Assembly: GCF_001425235.1 (NCBI RefSeq)
Contig: NZ_LMEA01000010.1
Span: 6,275 to 70,274, forward strand
Direction of reading: 5' to 3'
From: Devosia sp. Root413D1
Lineage (GTDB): Bacteria; Pseudomonadota; Alphaproteobacteria; Rhizobiales; Devosiaceae
DNA: 64,000 bases
The notes under the pieces were generated by a model, which did no database searches, had not been told where the DNA came from, and worked only from the letters and a program-made list of their open reading frames with translations. The translations under genes and the position numbers were made by a program. Positions 1 through 9,317 of the stretch are shown piece after piece (position 1 is the first letter of the stretch; each line of letters starts with the position of its first letter).

Positions 1-680
1 AGCGAGCCCACCAGCTTGCTGCCGGCGCCATAGCGAAAGCCACCGACCACGCAGTCCGCCGTACGGATCCGCTTGATCTTCAGCAGCTCACGCTCACCGC
101 CCGCATAGGCCGCATCAAGACGCTTCGCCATCACCCCGTCGACGTCACCACCAGAACCAGAAAGCCACAAGGTCGCCTCGGCGCGATCAGTGGTCACCGG
201 AGACAGACGCAGACCTGGGCGTTGGATGGCGGCAAAGAAGCGCTCGAGCTCGTGACGCCGCTCGGAAAGCGGCCGCGTTGCCAATGGCTTAGCGTCCGGC
301 CCCAGCAGCAGGTCGAATAGCACGTAGACGGCGGGATGCTCCGCTGCCAGCTTGTTCACCCGGCTCGCTGCAGGATGCAGACGCTGCTGCAGCGCGTCGA
401 AACTGAGGTGCCCATTGACCGGAATGGTCAGCTCGCCATCGAGCACGAAGTCGCCGTCGGGCAGCGCTTCAAGTAACTTGACCATATCCGGAAAGTAACG
501 CCCTAGCGGCTTTCCCGATTTCGCAAACAACGCGACAGCGCCGCCTTGCTTGACGGCGATGCAGCGGAAGCCGTCCCATTTCGGTTCGAACTGCCAGCCG
601 GCGTCTTGCGGCAGCTCCTCGACCGAGCGGGCCTCCATGGCGGCGAACGGCATCTGCTGCGGAGCGGCGTCGGCGGACAT
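1..680 (-). CDS. ATP-dependent DNA ligase, 3' part beyond window edge
   Basis: Seals nicks in duplex DNA using ATP, through a covalent lysyl-AMP intermediate. Reading from the ATG at 680 leftwards, the frame stays open to base 1, giving 226 residues of the nucleotidyltransferase domain. Motif I is EPKWDGFR with the adenylated lysine at residue 34. Further on are a YVLFDLLL segment (motif III), DGVMAKR (motif IV) and LLKIKR (motif V), all in the usual order. An AAGGAG ribosome binding site lies just before the ATG. The OB-fold and C-terminus lie outside the window. It could be a stand-alone LigC-type ligase or the ligase part of a LigD-like protein; the short N-terminus before motif I argues that no polymerase or nuclease domain precedes it. 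It diverges from the ABC exporter genes at 859. Confidence 0.9.
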   Translation of the reverse strand, partial: MSADAAPQQMPFAAMEARSVEELPQDAGWQFEPKWDGFRCIAVKQGGAVALFAKSGKPLGRYFPDMVKLLEALPDGDFVLDGELTIPVNGHLSFDALQQRLHPAASRVNKLAAEHPAVYVLFDLLLGPDAKPLATRPLSERRHELERFFAAIQRPGLRLSPVTTDRAEATLWLSGSGGDVDGVMAKRLDAAYAGGERELLKIKRIRTADCVVGGFRYGAGSKLVGS

Positions 681-858
681 CTGCGTCTCCTTGCCAAGAG
701 GAAGTGGGAACGAGGCTAGCCGACCAGCCTGGCGCTGTCTCGTCCGGTCAGAACGCCTCGCCTGCCCATAAGGGCAGGTCGAAGTTACCTCACGGTTCGT
801 TGAACTCAGCTGCGGTGCGTCGCATATGGTGGGCCTAACGGAGTTCGGGAGGGCGAAC

Positions 859-1788
859 ATGCCGGATGCAGTCATTACCATTGCCGACCTGTCCAAGACC
901 TATGCGTCGGGGTTCGCGGCGCTGAAGCATGTCAGCCTCGAGATCGAGCGCGGCGAGATCCTGGCGCTGCTCGGACCGAACGGGGCGGGCAAGACCACTT
1001 TGATCTCGATTATCTGCGGGATCGTGACGCCATCTGATGGTACGGTGACGGTCGATGGCCACGACATCGTGCGTGACTATCGCGACTCGCGCAAAATGAT
1101 CGGGCTGGTGCCGCAGGAGCTCACCACCGACGCCTTCGAAACGGTGTGGGCCACGGTCAGCCACAGCCGCGGGCTGTTCGGCAAGAAGCCGAACCCCGAG
1201 CATCTCGAAAAGGTGCTGCGCGAGCTCAGCCTGTGGGACAAGAAGGACAGCAAGATCATGCAGTTGTCCGGCGGCATGAAGCGCCGGGTGATGATCGCCA
1301 AGGCGCTGAGCCACGAGCCGGAGGTGCTGTTCCTCGACGAGCCGACCGCCGGCGTCGATGTCGAACTGCGCAAGGACATGTGGGCGATGATCCGCCGGCT
1401 GCGCGCCGCCGGCACGACGATCATCCTCACCACGCATTACATCGCCGAAGCCGAAGAGATGGCCGACCGCATCGGCATCATCCAGCATGGCGAGCTGGTG
1501 CTGGTCGAGGAGAAAGCCGAGCTGATGCGCAAGCTCGGCAAGAAGCAGCTGACCCTGACGCTGCAGGAGCGGCTCGATGCCTTGCCCGAGGCGCTGCAGC
1601 CCTATGCGCTGGAGCTCGCCGCCGACGGCGAAAGCCTCGTTTACACCTATGACGCGCAGGGCGAGCGGAGCGGCATCAGCGGACTGCTCGCCGATCTCGG
1701 CAGCGCCGGCGTCCGTTTCCGCGATTTGAGGACCAGCGAAAGCTCGCTCGAGGATATTTTCGTCAGCCTGGTGAGGGACGCGCCATGA
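859..1788 (+). CDS. ABC-2 type exporter, ATP-binding protein
   Basis: ATPase subunit of an ABC exporter, expected at the inner face of the cytoplasmic membrane. The Walker A motif GPNGAGKTT is at residues 39-47, the signature LSGGMKRR near residue 145 and the Walker B VLFLDEP just after it, followed by the H-loop [15 protein letters not shown]. The C-terminal third is the short extension typical of DrrA/NodI/CcmA-like exporters of drugs, lipids or polysaccharide. An ATG at 826 is in the same frame, but 859 is preceded by GGGAGGG at good spacing and begins with a normal N-terminus, so I start there. The next gene overlaps its end by four bases (ATGA), so the two are translationally coupled. 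The substrate cannot be read from sequence. Confidence 0.93.
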   Translation: MPDAVITIADLSKTYASGFAALKHVSLEIERGEILALLGPNGAGKTTLISIICGIVTPSDGTVTVDGHDIVRDYRDSRKMIGLVPQELTTDAFETVWATVSHSRGLFGKKPNPEHLEKVLRELSLWDKKDSKIMQLSGGMKRRVMIAKALSHEPEVLFLDEPTAGVDVELRKDMWAMIRRLRAAGTTIILTTHYIAEAEEMADRIGIIQHGELVLVEEKAELMRKLGKKQLTLTLQERLDALPEALQPYALELAADGESLVYTYDAQGERSGISGLLADLGSAGVRFRDLRTSESSLEDIFVSLVRDAP

Positions 1789-2546
1789 ATGTCGAAGCGA
1801 TCAAGGCCATCTACAAGTTTGAGATGGCGCGGACCTTCCGCACGCCGCTGCAGTCGCTGATCTCGCCGGTGATCTCGACTTCGCTCTATTTCGTGGTGTT
1901 CGGCGCTGCCATCGGCTCGCGCATCACCGAGATCGAGGGCGTCAGCTATGGCGCATTCATCCTGCCTGGACTGATCATGCTGATGATCCTCACCCAGTCG
2001 GTGGCCAACGGCTCGTTCGGCATCTACTTCCCGAAATTCCTCGGCACCATCTACGAGCTGCTTTCGGCGCCGGTGTCGTCGTTCGAGACGGTGGTCGGCT
2101 ATGTCGGCGCCGCGGCGACGAAGTCGATCATCCTTGGGGTGCTGGTGCTGGCGACGGCATGGTTCTTCGTTCCCATCCGCATCGATCATCCGTTCTGGAT
2201 GCTGGCATTCCTGGTGCTGACCGCCATCACCTTCAGTCTTGTCGGCTTCATTATCGGCATCTGGGCCAAGGGGATGGAGCAGCTGCAGACGGTGCCGCTG
2301 TTAATCATCACGCCGCTGACCTTTCTGGGCGGCACGTTCTATTCGCTCAGCGTGCTGCCGCCATTCTGGCAGGCGGTGTCGCTGTTCAATCCGGTGGTCT
2401 ACCTGATCAGCGGTTTCCGCTGGGCCTTCTACGGTATCGCCGATGTCGACATTTCCATCAGCGTTGCCGCGACGCTCGGCTTTCTCGCCATCTGCCTTGG
2501 CATCGTCAGCTGGATGTTCCGGACCGGCTATCGGCTGAAGTCGTAA
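1785..2546 (+). CDS. ABC-2 type exporter, permease protein
   Basis: Membrane subunit of the exporter whose ATPase is encoded immediately upstream. The 253-residue product has about six hydrophobic segments, with a cytoplasmic N-terminus and the conserved late region of ABC-2 permeases ([12 protein letters not shown] followed by [18 protein letters not shown]). Length and topology fit the NodJ/DrrB-like family, where one permease and one ATPase form a 2+2 complex. The start overlaps the stop of the ATPase gene by four bases. Family membership is firm; the exported compound is unknown. Confidence 0.92.
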   Translation: MNVEAIKAIYKFEMARTFRTPLQSLISPVISTSLYFVVFGAAIGSRITEIEGVSYGAFILPGLIMLMILTQSVANGSFGIYFPKFLGTIYELLSAPVSSFETVVGYVGAAATKSIILGVLVLATAWFFVPIRIDHPFWMLAFLVLTAITFSLVGFIIGIWAKGMEQLQTVPLLIITPLTFLGGTFYSLSVLPPFWQAVSLFNPVVYLISGFRWAFYGIADVDISISVAATLGFLAICLGIVSWMFRTGYRLKS

Positions 2547-2609
2547 GGGATGCCGGCTTTCATTGCCGGTTCATCCGCCACGGGCTAGCCTCGTGAGCGG
2601 AGGTCGATC

Positions 2610-3176
2610 ATGCGCGCCATCTCTGTCGCCCTGAGTCTCGTTCTCGCGTCAGGTCCGGTGCTTGCCGCCGGGGCGCAGAACGATCAGCTGTTGTTCGGCC
2701 GCGATCCGGGGAAGGATCGGGTGTTTGCCTGCTTTACCCGCCAGTACGACGCCAAGCATCTGAGCCAGCACGAGGCGCAGAACGTCACTGCGATGACGCT
2801 CCTGGTCGACAGCAGCGAGGATGCCGATTACGGGCGGCAATATGTGCTGTCGATCGGCGTCAATTTCCGCGGCGTCGACGAGCAGTTCCAGGTGTCGGGC
2901 TCGTGCGGGCTCGACGAGGAGGGCAACAAGTTGCTCGGCTGCGGTATCGACTGCGACGGCGGGCAGATCGACGTGAAGCTGCGCGACAAGGACTCGATCG
3001 CCGTCGAGATCCCCTATGGGGCCCGCACCTGGGATCCGGAATCGGAAGGCGAGCCACCGGCCGAGGCGGCTTTCGGCACCGATGACAAGGTGTTCTGGCT
3101 CTATCGCACCGATCTCAGGAACTGCCTGCCGCTGGAGTATGATGATGCCGGCAAAGCCCTCCTCGCCGCCCAGTGA
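2610..3176 (+). CDS. Secreted protein of unknown function
   Basis: A 188-residue product with a clear Sec signal peptide: MRAISVALSLVLASGPVLA, cleavage predicted near AGAQ. The mature part is acidic, has five cysteines (in CFTR, GSCG, LLGCGIDC and RNC contexts) that could form periplasmic disulfides, and has no domain I recognise. A GGAGG ribosome binding site precedes the ATG. The last 32 bases overlap the start of the next gene, a Tat-exported DsrE-like protein, so the two are probably co-transcribed and both act outside the cytoplasm. I see no catalytic motif and give no function. Confidence 0.8.
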   Translation: MRAISVALSLVLASGPVLAAGAQNDQLLFGRDPGKDRVFACFTRQYDAKHLSQHEAQNVTAMTLLVDSSEDADYGRQYVLSIGVNFRGVDEQFQVSGSCGLDEEGNKLLGCGIDCDGGQIDVKLRDKDSIAVEIPYGARTWDPESEGEPPAEAAFGTDDKVFWLYRTDLRNCLPLEYDDAGKALLAAQ

Positions 3177-3624
3177 GCCGGTCAGCCGGCGTGGCCTCGT
3201 GGCGCGTCTCGTCGCGGCGGCAGCTGCGGGCGCCGCCGTGTTCAACGGTGAAGCGCGCGCCGCGTCGCCGGCCGTGCCGCGCGTCGCCTACCACCTCAGC
3301 GACATGGACAAAGTGGGCTTCGTCCTCGGCAACATCGCCAACCATATCGAGGGCATGGGTGGGCCGGACAAGGTCGCCATCGTGCTCGTCGTGCATGGGC
3401 CGGCGCTCAATGCGTTCCGGCACGCCTCGGCCAACCCGGATCTCACCCGCAAGCTTTCGAAGGCCAATGCGCAGGGCGTCGGCCTTGAAGCCTGCGGCAA
3501 CACGCTCGAGGCCCAGAAGCTGGAGCTGGCTGACCTGTTGCCCGGTTTCGTCCGGGTCGATCAGGGCGGGGTCACCCGTCTCGCGCAGCTGCAGGCTGAA
3601 GGCTATGCCTATCTCAGGCCGTGA
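3145..3624 (+). CDS. DsrE/DsrF-like protein with Tat signal peptide
   Basis: A DsrE-family protein of about 159 residues; the family includes sulfur-relay and related small alpha/beta proteins. The N-terminus carries a twin-arginine signal, VSRRGLVARLVAAAAAG, ending in EARA, which suggests export of a folded protein. The mature part runs through DKVGFVLGNIANHI, VAIVLVVHGPAL and EACGNTLEAQKL, where the Cys is the position usually conserved in exported DsrE proteins, and ends in GVTRLAQLQAEGYAYL, a typical family ending. Three consecutive ATG codons lie at 3139, 3142 and 3145; a GGAG at 3134-3137 best fits 3145. The start lies inside the preceding gene. A role in periplasmic sulfur or thiol chemistry is inference only. 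Confidence 0.85.
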   Translation: MPAKPSSPPSEPVSRRGLVARLVAAAAAGAAVFNGEARAASPAVPRVAYHLSDMDKVGFVLGNIANHIEGMGGPDKVAIVLVVHGPALNAFRHASANPDLTRKLSKANAQGVGLEACGNTLEAQKLELADLLPGFVRVDQGGVTRLAQLQAEGYAYLRP

Positions 3625-3700
3625 TCGCTAAACTGGTCACAAAATCTTCAGGTTCCTCGGCCATCAGTCGGCGCGACTCCCGAACTGACCAGGCCCCCGA

Positions 3701-4705
3701 ATGACCAGGATTTTCAGCACCGCCCTGCGGTTCGCCCTTGCTTTGTCGCTCCTCGCTGCCTCGGTGCTGCCGACGCTGGCGCAGGTAACGATCTTTTCGC
3801 CGTTCAACATCGCCGAGGCGATGGACCAGGGCGTCAAGAAGGTTGCCGACATTCCCTATGCGGATGGGCAGCGCAAGAAGCTCGACATCTATCGCCCCGA
3901 AAAGATCGAGGGCACGGCGCCGGTGGTAATGTTCATCTATGGCGGCAGCTGGCGCGCCGGCGACAAGTTCGAATACGAGTTCGCCGGCCGGGCCCTGGCC
4001 GCTGCCGGGTTCGTTGCGGTGATCGCCGACTACCGGCTGTGGCCGGAGGTCAAGTATCCGGATTTCCTCGAGGATTGCGCGCAGGCAATGCGCTGGATCC
4101 AGGACAATATCGCGCTCTATGACGGCGATCCGAACCGCTTCTTCGTCGCCGGCCATTCGGCGGGCGCCTATAACGCGGTGATGCTGGGGCTCGATTCCTC
4201 GTTCCGCCGCGACTACGACGTCACCATGCCGATCCGGGCGATCGCCGGCATTTCCGGGCCCTACAACTTCTACCCGTTCGAGTACGACCAGGTGCGCGAC
4301 ACCTTCGGGCCGGCGCCGAGCCCTGAGGGTACGCAGCCGATCAACCTCGTCACCAGCGACGCGCCGCCGATCTTCCTCGCCAGCGGCACCTCCGACCCGA
4401 TCGTCCGGGTGCAGAACTCCGAGGCGCTGGCCAAGAAGCTGCGCGAGCAGGGCATCTGGGTCACCGAGAAATACTACCCGGGCTTCGGCCACCTCGAGCC
4501 GGTGATTGCGCTGGGCGCGATGATGCGGTTCCGCATGCCGATCCTCAACGACATGGTCGAGTTCTTCCAGACCTTCGGCGCCTTCCCTTCGGGCACGCCG
4601 CGTCCGGTGTTCACGCCCGATCCGCCCGAGAGCAACATGACGGCGGTGATCAAGAAGATGGACGACGTGCTGGCGCCGATCGATGGCGGGCGGCGCAACG
4701 AGTAG
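3701..4705 (+). CDS. Alpha/beta hydrolase (carboxylesterase-like), exported
   Basis: Serine hydrolase of the esterase/BD-FAE type, 334 residues. It begins with a Sec signal (LRFALALSLLAASVLPTLA), so it is likely periplasmic. The oxyanion-hole loop reads IYGGSWRAGD, where most esterases have HGG. The nucleophile elbow is GHSAGAYN, the catalytic Asp is in GTSDPIV and the His in GFGHLEP. A paralogue without an obvious signal peptide is at 9661 with nearly the same loops (IYGGAWNEGD, GHSAGAYN), so the YGG variant is shared by the pair. The substrate is unknown; family members hydrolyse short acyl esters or formamides. Confidence 0.9.
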   Translation: MTRIFSTALRFALALSLLAASVLPTLAQVTIFSPFNIAEAMDQGVKKVADIPYADGQRKKLDIYRPEKIEGTAPVVMFIYGGSWRAGDKFEYEFAGRALAAAGFVAVIADYRLWPEVKYPDFLEDCAQAMRWIQDNIALYDGDPNRFFVAGHSAGAYNAVMLGLDSSFRRDYDVTMPIRAIAGISGPYNFYPFEYDQVRDTFGPAPSPEGTQPINLVTSDAPPIFLASGTSDPIVRVQNSEALAKKLREQGIWVTEKYYPGFGHLEPVIALGAMMRFRMPILNDMVEFFQTFGAFPSGTPRPVFTPDPPESNMTAVIKKMDDVLAPIDGGRRNE

Positions 4706-4796
4706 CAGCCAAGAGGCCGGCGCGTGCTGGCCCCCACCCCTGTCCCCTCCCCACAAGGGGGAGGGAGACCCTCACGCTGGCATTTCGGCACCAGGT

Positions 4797-5642
4797 CTAG
4801 ACGTTGACGCTCTGCATGCGCGCTGCAAACGCTTCGCCGAAGGCCGACATGCCGTCGGCGACGATGCGGCCCACGGCGTAGGCGGCGACGGCGTAGAATT
4901 TCTGCGCCGCCGGGGTGCGGAGGAACTCGATGTAGCGGTCGAGGTCGGCATCGGTCAGGTCGCGATAGACATAGGCCATCATGGCGCGCTGGGTGCGGCC
5001 GACATCGGCCAGCAGCCCCGGCATCATCGCCTCGACCTGCGTGTCGATCTCCTGCCAGGGCACCGTGACCTCGCCCTGCTGGTGCGAGACCGAAAGCCCG
5101 AGCAGCAGCGCCCGCACCGACTGGCCGACCATGGCGGCAGATATCTCGGCCGAGACCAGCTCCATCAGCGCTTCGATCTGGGTCTGGCGGATCACCGACG
5201 CGGTCGTGACCAGCTTCTGGCCTTCGGCGATCGCGGCGATCTGCGCCTCAGGCCCGAGCCGCGCCGCGTCACGCTCGAGGACAGTCATCCGCTGGCCGAA
5301 GCTGGAGTGAAAGAACGTCCCCAGCACGGCCTGCTCGTCGGCCGAGAACTTGCCTTCGAGCGCCTTGCGCAAGCGGCGATGCAGGTCGCCAGCATCGAAC
5401 ACCGCTTTCGCGGTGGCCTCCCAATGCTTCAGAAAGATCTCGTCACTGGAGATTTCCTCGGCCCGGGCCGAGGCTGCGATGGTGGCGCCGAACTGGGTGA
5501 AGACCTCGTCCAGCGCCGTCGCCCGCATCAGTTCGGCGACAGCGATCTGCTGGCTCTGCGCCAGGGCGGGGCGGATGGCGGCGAGCGGTGAAGCGACTGG
5601 CGTCAGCAGCAGCGCGAGCACGGCGAGCGATCGGATCAGCAT
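4797..5642 (-). CDS. DUF2059-like exported protein
   Basis: A 281-residue protein with an N-terminal signal sequence (LAVLALLLTPVASPLAA, with cleavage near ALAQ). The mature part is almost entirely helical and resembles DUF2059: a region of repeated helices with YIEFLRTPAAQKFY near the end, which is the best conserved stretch of that family. No catalytic residues are known for DUF2059. It is transcribed against the flanking hydrolase and aldo/keto reductase genes and appears monocistronic. A short GC-rich palindromic repeat follows its 3' end. Confidence 0.82.
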   Translation of the reverse strand: MLIRSLAVLALLLTPVASPLAAIRPALAQSQQIAVAELMRATALDEVFTQFGATIAASARAEEISSDEIFLKHWEATAKAVFDAGDLHRRLRKALEGKFSADEQAVLGTFFHSSFGQRMTVLERDAARLGPEAQIAAIAEGQKLVTTASVIRQTQIEALMELVSAEISAAMVGQSVRALLLGLSVSHQQGEVTVPWQEIDTQVEAMMPGLLADVGRTQRAMMAYVYRDLTDADLDRYIEFLRTPAAQKFYAVAAYAVGRIVADGMSAFGEAFAARMQSVNV

Positions 5643-5780
5643 TCTTGCGCGTCCCCCAGTTCACTGAGACTAGCGCAGCAGTCCGCTTTGCGCCAATGCG
5701 CGCCACGGATTTCCGCACAGGACTTGCCCGTAGCCCCTTGAGGACTGCTAAACTCGTGTACAAACAACGGAGTGCCCACC

Positions 5781-6761
5781 ATGCAATATACCCGGCTCGG
5801 TCATACCGGCCTCGAAGTCAGCCGGATCTGTCTTGGCTGCATGTCGTTCGGCGAGCCGAAACGGGGCTCGCATGAGTGGACGCTCGATGAGGCGGCGAGC
5901 CGGCCGATCCTGCGCGCCGCATGGGAAGCCGGGATCAACTTCTACGATACCGCCAACGTCTATTCGCTCGGCTCGAGCGAGGAGATCGTCGGCAAGGTGC
6001 TGCTCGAAATGGCGCCGCGAGACGAACTGGTGATCGCCACCAAGGTCAATGGCGAGATGCGCCAGGGGGCGAACGGCAAGGGGCTGAGCCGCAAGGCGAT
6101 CCTCGCCGAGATCGACAACTCGCTGCGCCGGCTCGGCACCGACTATGTCGACCTCTATCAGATCCACCGGTTCGATCCGGCGACGCCGATCGAGGAGACG
6201 CTGGAGGCGCTCAACGACGTCGTCCGAGCCGGCAAGGCCCGTTACATCGGAGCCTCGTCGATGGCGGCGTGGCAGTTTTTGAAGATGCTGATGACCTCGG
6301 ACAAGCACGGCTGGGCGCGTTTCGTTTCGATGCAGAACCAGCTCAACCTGATCGAGCGCGAGGAGGAGCGCGAGATGCTACCGCTCTGTATCGACCAGGG
6401 TATCGGCGTCATCCCGTGGTCGCCGCTGGCGCGCGGCCGGCTGGCCCGCCCATGGGGCGAGAGCACCGAGCGGATGGAAACCGACATCTACGGCAAGACC
6501 CTGTATCTCAGGGATGAAGCGGCCAACCAGGCGATCAATGCAGTGGTCGGCGAGATCGCCGGGGCGCGTGGGGTGAAGATGGCGCAGGTGGCGCTGGCCT
6601 GGGTGCTGCAGAAGCAGCCGGTGAGCGCGCCGATCGTCGGCGTCACCAAACTCGCGCAGCTCGAGGATGCCGTGGGGGCGCTCGAGGTGGTTCTGGGCGC
6701 CGACGAGGTGGCGCGGCTCGAGGCGCCGCATCACTCGACGACGACGGCGAGCTTCCGCTAG
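5781..6761 (+). CDS. Aldo/keto reductase
   Basis: NADPH-dependent oxidoreductase of the aldo/keto reductase superfamily, 326 residues, TIM-barrel fold. Visible landmarks are the N-terminal RLGHTGLEVSRICLG, the catalytic Asp and Tyr in FYDTANVYSLGSSEE, the Lys in ATKVNGEM and the His in LYQIHRFDP, then GASSMAAWQF and the cofactor-binding end near IVGVTKLAQLEDAVGALEV. It resembles the YdhF/YghZ-like group. A GTG at 5772 is in frame, but the ATG at 5781 has GGAG eight bases upstream and gives the usual short N-terminus. Substrate unknown. Confidence 0.93.
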   Translation: MQYTRLGHTGLEVSRICLGCMSFGEPKRGSHEWTLDEAASRPILRAAWEAGINFYDTANVYSLGSSEEIVGKVLLEMAPRDELVIATKVNGEMRQGANGKGLSRKAILAEIDNSLRRLGTDYVDLYQIHRFDPATPIEETLEALNDVVRAGKARYIGASSMAAWQFLKMLMTSDKHGWARFVSMQNQLNLIEREEEREMLPLCIDQGIGVIPWSPLARGRLARPWGESTERMETDIYGKTLYLRDEAANQAINAVVGEIAGARGVKMAQVALAWVLQKQPVSAPIVGVTKLAQLEDAVGALEVVLGADEVARLEAPHHSTTTASFR

Positions 6762-6794
6762 GCTCAATGGACGGCAAGGGACAGGGGGTTGGTC

Positions 6795-8573
6795 GTGGCA
6801 TTGTGCAGCAAGAACAGCGTCGTAGGTCATGTCGTTCTGTCCGCACTGGCATTGGCGGGCCCCCTGCTGCCGGCGAGTGCCAGCGCGGAGGATGCGGCGA
6901 CCGCATCGATCTGCGGCATGGCCGCGGCGTCGCAGTACGAATCCGGCTATGCGGGGTTCGGCCGCGAGCTCAGCCGGATCGATCCGGCCATTGCCATCCC
7001 GGCCTGCGAGGAGGCGGTGAAGGCGGCGCCTGACGCGGTGGCCAGTCAGGCGTGGCTGGCGCGGGCCCTGCTGGCCGATGGACAGACCGAAGCGGCTTTG
7101 CCGGTACTGGAGACGGCGGTGGCCGGCGACAGCCCGCTGGGGCGGCAATTGCTGGCCGATGTGCTGTTCGGCGATCTCGGCTATGTCGCAACGACCGACG
7201 ATGTGCGGGCGCTCGAAGTGCTGCGCCCGGCGGCCGAGGCCGGCTTCGCGCCGGCTCAGCTCAGCCTCGGCTTTGCTTACGACATGGGACGCGGCGTGGC
7301 GGAGGACGACGCGATCGCCGCCTCCTGGTACATGCGGGCCGCCCAGCAGGGCGAGGCCCGGTCCGCCAGCAACCTTGGCTATCTCTACCATGGCGGCGCC
7401 GGGGTCGAGCTCGACTACGCGCAGGCGATGTTCTGGTACCAGAAGGGTGCCGACAAGGGCGACGTGGTCGGCATCTACGGCGTCGGCCAGCTCTACGAAT
7501 TCGGCCAGGGCGTCGAGCTCGACTACGTCAAGGCGGCCGAGCAGTTCCAGCGCGGCGCCGAGATGGGCGATTCCTATTCGCAGAACGATCTCGGCTATCT
7601 CTACGAGACCGGGCAGGGGGTCAGCGAGGACGCGGTCGAGGCTGCGCGCTACTACCAGATGGCCGCCGACCAGGGCTATGCGCTGGCGAGCGCCAACCTC
7701 GGGCAGCTCTACAGCACCGGGCGCGGGGTGGAGCGGGATTTCGACCGCGCCTTCGAGCTCTATTCCTATGCGCATGACCAGGGCGAAGTTGGCGGCACAG
7801 TCGGGCTGGCGCAGGCCTATCTCTATGGCGAAGGCGTGCCGGTCGATCTCGAGACGGCGCGCAGCTTTGCCGAGCAGGCGGCCGATGCCGGCGCGAGCTA
7901 TGGGCAGTCGACGCTCGGCGCGATCTATGCCGATGGCACCGGCGTGGCGCGCGACTTCAACCGCGCCATCGAGCTGTTCGACCTCGCCGCGGCGCAGGGC
8001 AACGATTATGCCGCCGGCCGGGCGGCGGAAGTACGGGCCGAGCAGACCTGCGGGCTGATCGCCGCGACCCGCTACGAGACGGGTTTTGAGGTGTCGGGCG
8101 TCGAGCTCGAGCGGATCGACGCCGACACCGCCATCCCGGTCTGCGAGAAGGCGGTGGCGCTGGATGCGGCGTCGCTCGAGAACAAGGCCTGGTATGCCCG
8201 CACCTTGATCGCTGATGGACGACAGTCGGAAGCGGTGCCGCTGCTCGAAGAAGCGGCCGATGGTGAGTTCATCCCGGCCAAGGCGCTGCTTGCCGACCTG
8301 CTGCTCTGGGGGCATGGGGTGGACGAGAACCCCGCGCGCGCCGTGACGCTCTATCGGTCGGCCGTGGAACACGATTTTCCGCCGGCCGAGTTCGGGCTGG
8401 GTGTCGCCTACCAGAACGGCCGGGGCGTTCCCGCCGATCCGGTGCTGGCGGCGAAATGGTATGGGCTGGCGGCAAAGCATGGGATCGCGATGGCGGCGGA
8501 CCGGTTGGCCGATCTCGACCGCGGGACCGTGGAGCCGCAGAGCGGGCCGATGCGGGCGGGGCCGCGGAGTTAG
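6795..8573 (+). CDS. Sel1-repeat (TPR-like) exported protein, long form
   Basis: A scaffold-type protein of about 592 residues made of roughly ten Sel1-like repeats (pattern A..LG.LY..G.GV..D...A..WY..AA..G). A hydrophobic segment near the N-terminus (VVLSALALAGPLLPASASA) suggests export. The N-terminal cap (ICGMAAASQYESGYAG to ALLADGQTEAALPVLE) is repeated almost intact from residue 415 on (TCGLIAATRYETGFEV to TLIADGRQSEAVPLLE), so the protein arose by internal duplication. The same cap starts the shorter paralogue at 10596. I chose the GTG at 6795, seven bases after AGGGGG; the frame also opens with TTG at 6789. Sel1 proteins mediate protein contacts in signalling or envelope processes; the partner is unknown. 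Confidence 0.88.
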   Translation: MALCSKNSVVGHVVLSALALAGPLLPASASAEDAATASICGMAAASQYESGYAGFGRELSRIDPAIAIPACEEAVKAAPDAVASQAWLARALLADGQTEAALPVLETAVAGDSPLGRQLLADVLFGDLGYVATTDDVRALEVLRPAAEAGFAPAQLSLGFAYDMGRGVAEDDAIAASWYMRAAQQGEARSASNLGYLYHGGAGVELDYAQAMFWYQKGADKGDVVGIYGVGQLYEFGQGVELDYVKAAEQFQRGAEMGDSYSQNDLGYLYETGQGVSEDAVEAARYYQMAADQGYALASANLGQLYSTGRGVERDFDRAFELYSYAHDQGEVGGTVGLAQAYLYGEGVPVDLETARSFAEQAADAGASYGQSTLGAIYADGTGVARDFNRAIELFDLAAAQGNDYAAGRAAEVRAEQTCGLIAATRYETGFEVSGVELERIDADTAIPVCEKAVALDAASLENKAWYARTLIADGRQSEAVPLLEEAADGEFIPAKALLADLLLWGHGVDENPARAVTLYRSAVEHDFPPAEFGLGVAYQNGRGVPADPVLAAKWYGLAAKHGIAMAADRLADLDRGTVEPQSGPMRAGPRS

Positions 8574-8591
8574 CTCGACTGCTCAGTCCGC

Positions 8592-8764
8592 GTGCTTGGC
8601 TACCCCTCACCCTGGCCCTCTCCCCAGAGGGGAGAGGGGACGCACTTTGCACCGTCGGTGCCACAACGCCCCCTCGCCCCTCCAAGGGGCGCAATAAGCG
8701 CTCCCGGGGGAGAGGGCGGCGATAAGGCCGGAGGCCTTATCGCGAGGTGAGGGGCGCCAAGCAC
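8592..8764. repeat. GC-rich palindromic intergenic repeat, family A
   Basis: A 173-base element whose ends are inverted copies of GTGCTTGG (8592-8599 and 8757-8764). Inside are nested palindromes of the type CCCTCACCCTGGCCCTC and its complement. It separates a plus-strand from a minus-strand gene. Related copies occur at 39731-39872 and 47121-47240. Confidence 0.8.
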
Positions 8765-8776
8765 TCCGAACTCCCA

Positions 8777-8809
8777 ACAAAAAAGCCGGCCGCCACAGGC
8801 AGCCGGCTT
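8777..8809 (-). terminator. Rho-independent terminator after bfr
   Basis: On the minus strand the eight-base stem AAGCCGGC/GCCGGCTT (8783-8790 with 8802-8809) is followed by a run of T. It lies 22 bases past the bacterioferritin stop codon and is the expected end of the bfd-bfr transcript. Confidence 0.8.
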
Positions 8810-8831
8810 CGAAATGTCAGCGACAGCAGCC

Positions 8832-9317
8832 TTATTCGGCCTTGTCGGCGCTGTCGGAGTTGAGCTGGCCGTACTTCTCGACGCCGATCGCGTTGAGCAG
8901 CTGCAGCTGGCTCTCGAGGAAATCGATGTGGCCTTCTTCGTCGGCCAGCAGTTCCTCGAACAGGTTCTTACTCACATAGTCGCCCAGCGACTCGCAGAGC
9001 TCGCGCGAGGCCTTGTAGGCCTTGCGGGCGTCATACTCGCCGGCGAGATCGCACTCGAGCACTTCCTTGATGGTCTGGCCGATGCGCAGCGGCGCCACGC
9101 GCTGCAGGTTCGGGTGACCTTCGAGGAAGATGATGCGCTCGATCAGCTTGTCGGCGTGATGCATCTCTTCGATGGATTCGGCACGTTCCTTGGCCGCCAG
9201 CTTGGTGTAGCCCCAGTCGCTCAGGATGCGAAAATGCACCCAGTACTGGTTCACGGCCCCGAGTTCGAGGAACAAAGCCTCGTTAAGCCGCTCGATGACC
9301 TGTGCTTCGCCTTTCAT
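8832..9317 (-). CDS. bfr: Bacterioferritin
   Basis: Iron-storage ferritin of 161 residues that assembles into a 24-subunit shell, oxidises Fe(II) at a di-iron ferroxidase site and binds haem between subunits. The N-terminus [15 protein letters not shown] is typical. Ferroxidase ligands are visible as E18 ([10 protein letters not shown]), E51-M52-H54 in SIEEMHHAD (M52 being the haem ligand), E94 in LAGEYDARK and E127/H130 in ADEEGHIDF. The gene lies downstream of, and overlaps by 35 bases, a gene for a bacterioferritin-associated ferredoxin. Both are read leftwards and a terminator follows. Regulation by iron is expected, but I see no confident Irr or Fur box. Confidence 0.97.
   Translation of the reverse strand: MKGEAQVIERLNEALFLELGAVNQYWVHFRILSDWGYTKLAAKERAESIEEMHHADKLIERIIFLEGHPNLQRVAPLRIGQTIKEVLECDLAGEYDARKAYKASRELCESLGDYVSKNLFEELLADEEGHIDFLESQLQLLNAIGVEKYGQLNSDSADKAE

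Noticed and set aside
761-778. Hairpin CCTGCCC/GGGCAGG between the ligase and ABC genes
   Set aside because: Too short and without a T run; in a divergent promoter region a terminator is not expected. Could be an operator, but nothing else supports it.
6378-8480. A 700-codon minus-strand frame
   Set aside because: It is antisense to the aldo/keto reductase and Sel1 genes, whose plus-strand products show clear motifs; a result of high GC content.
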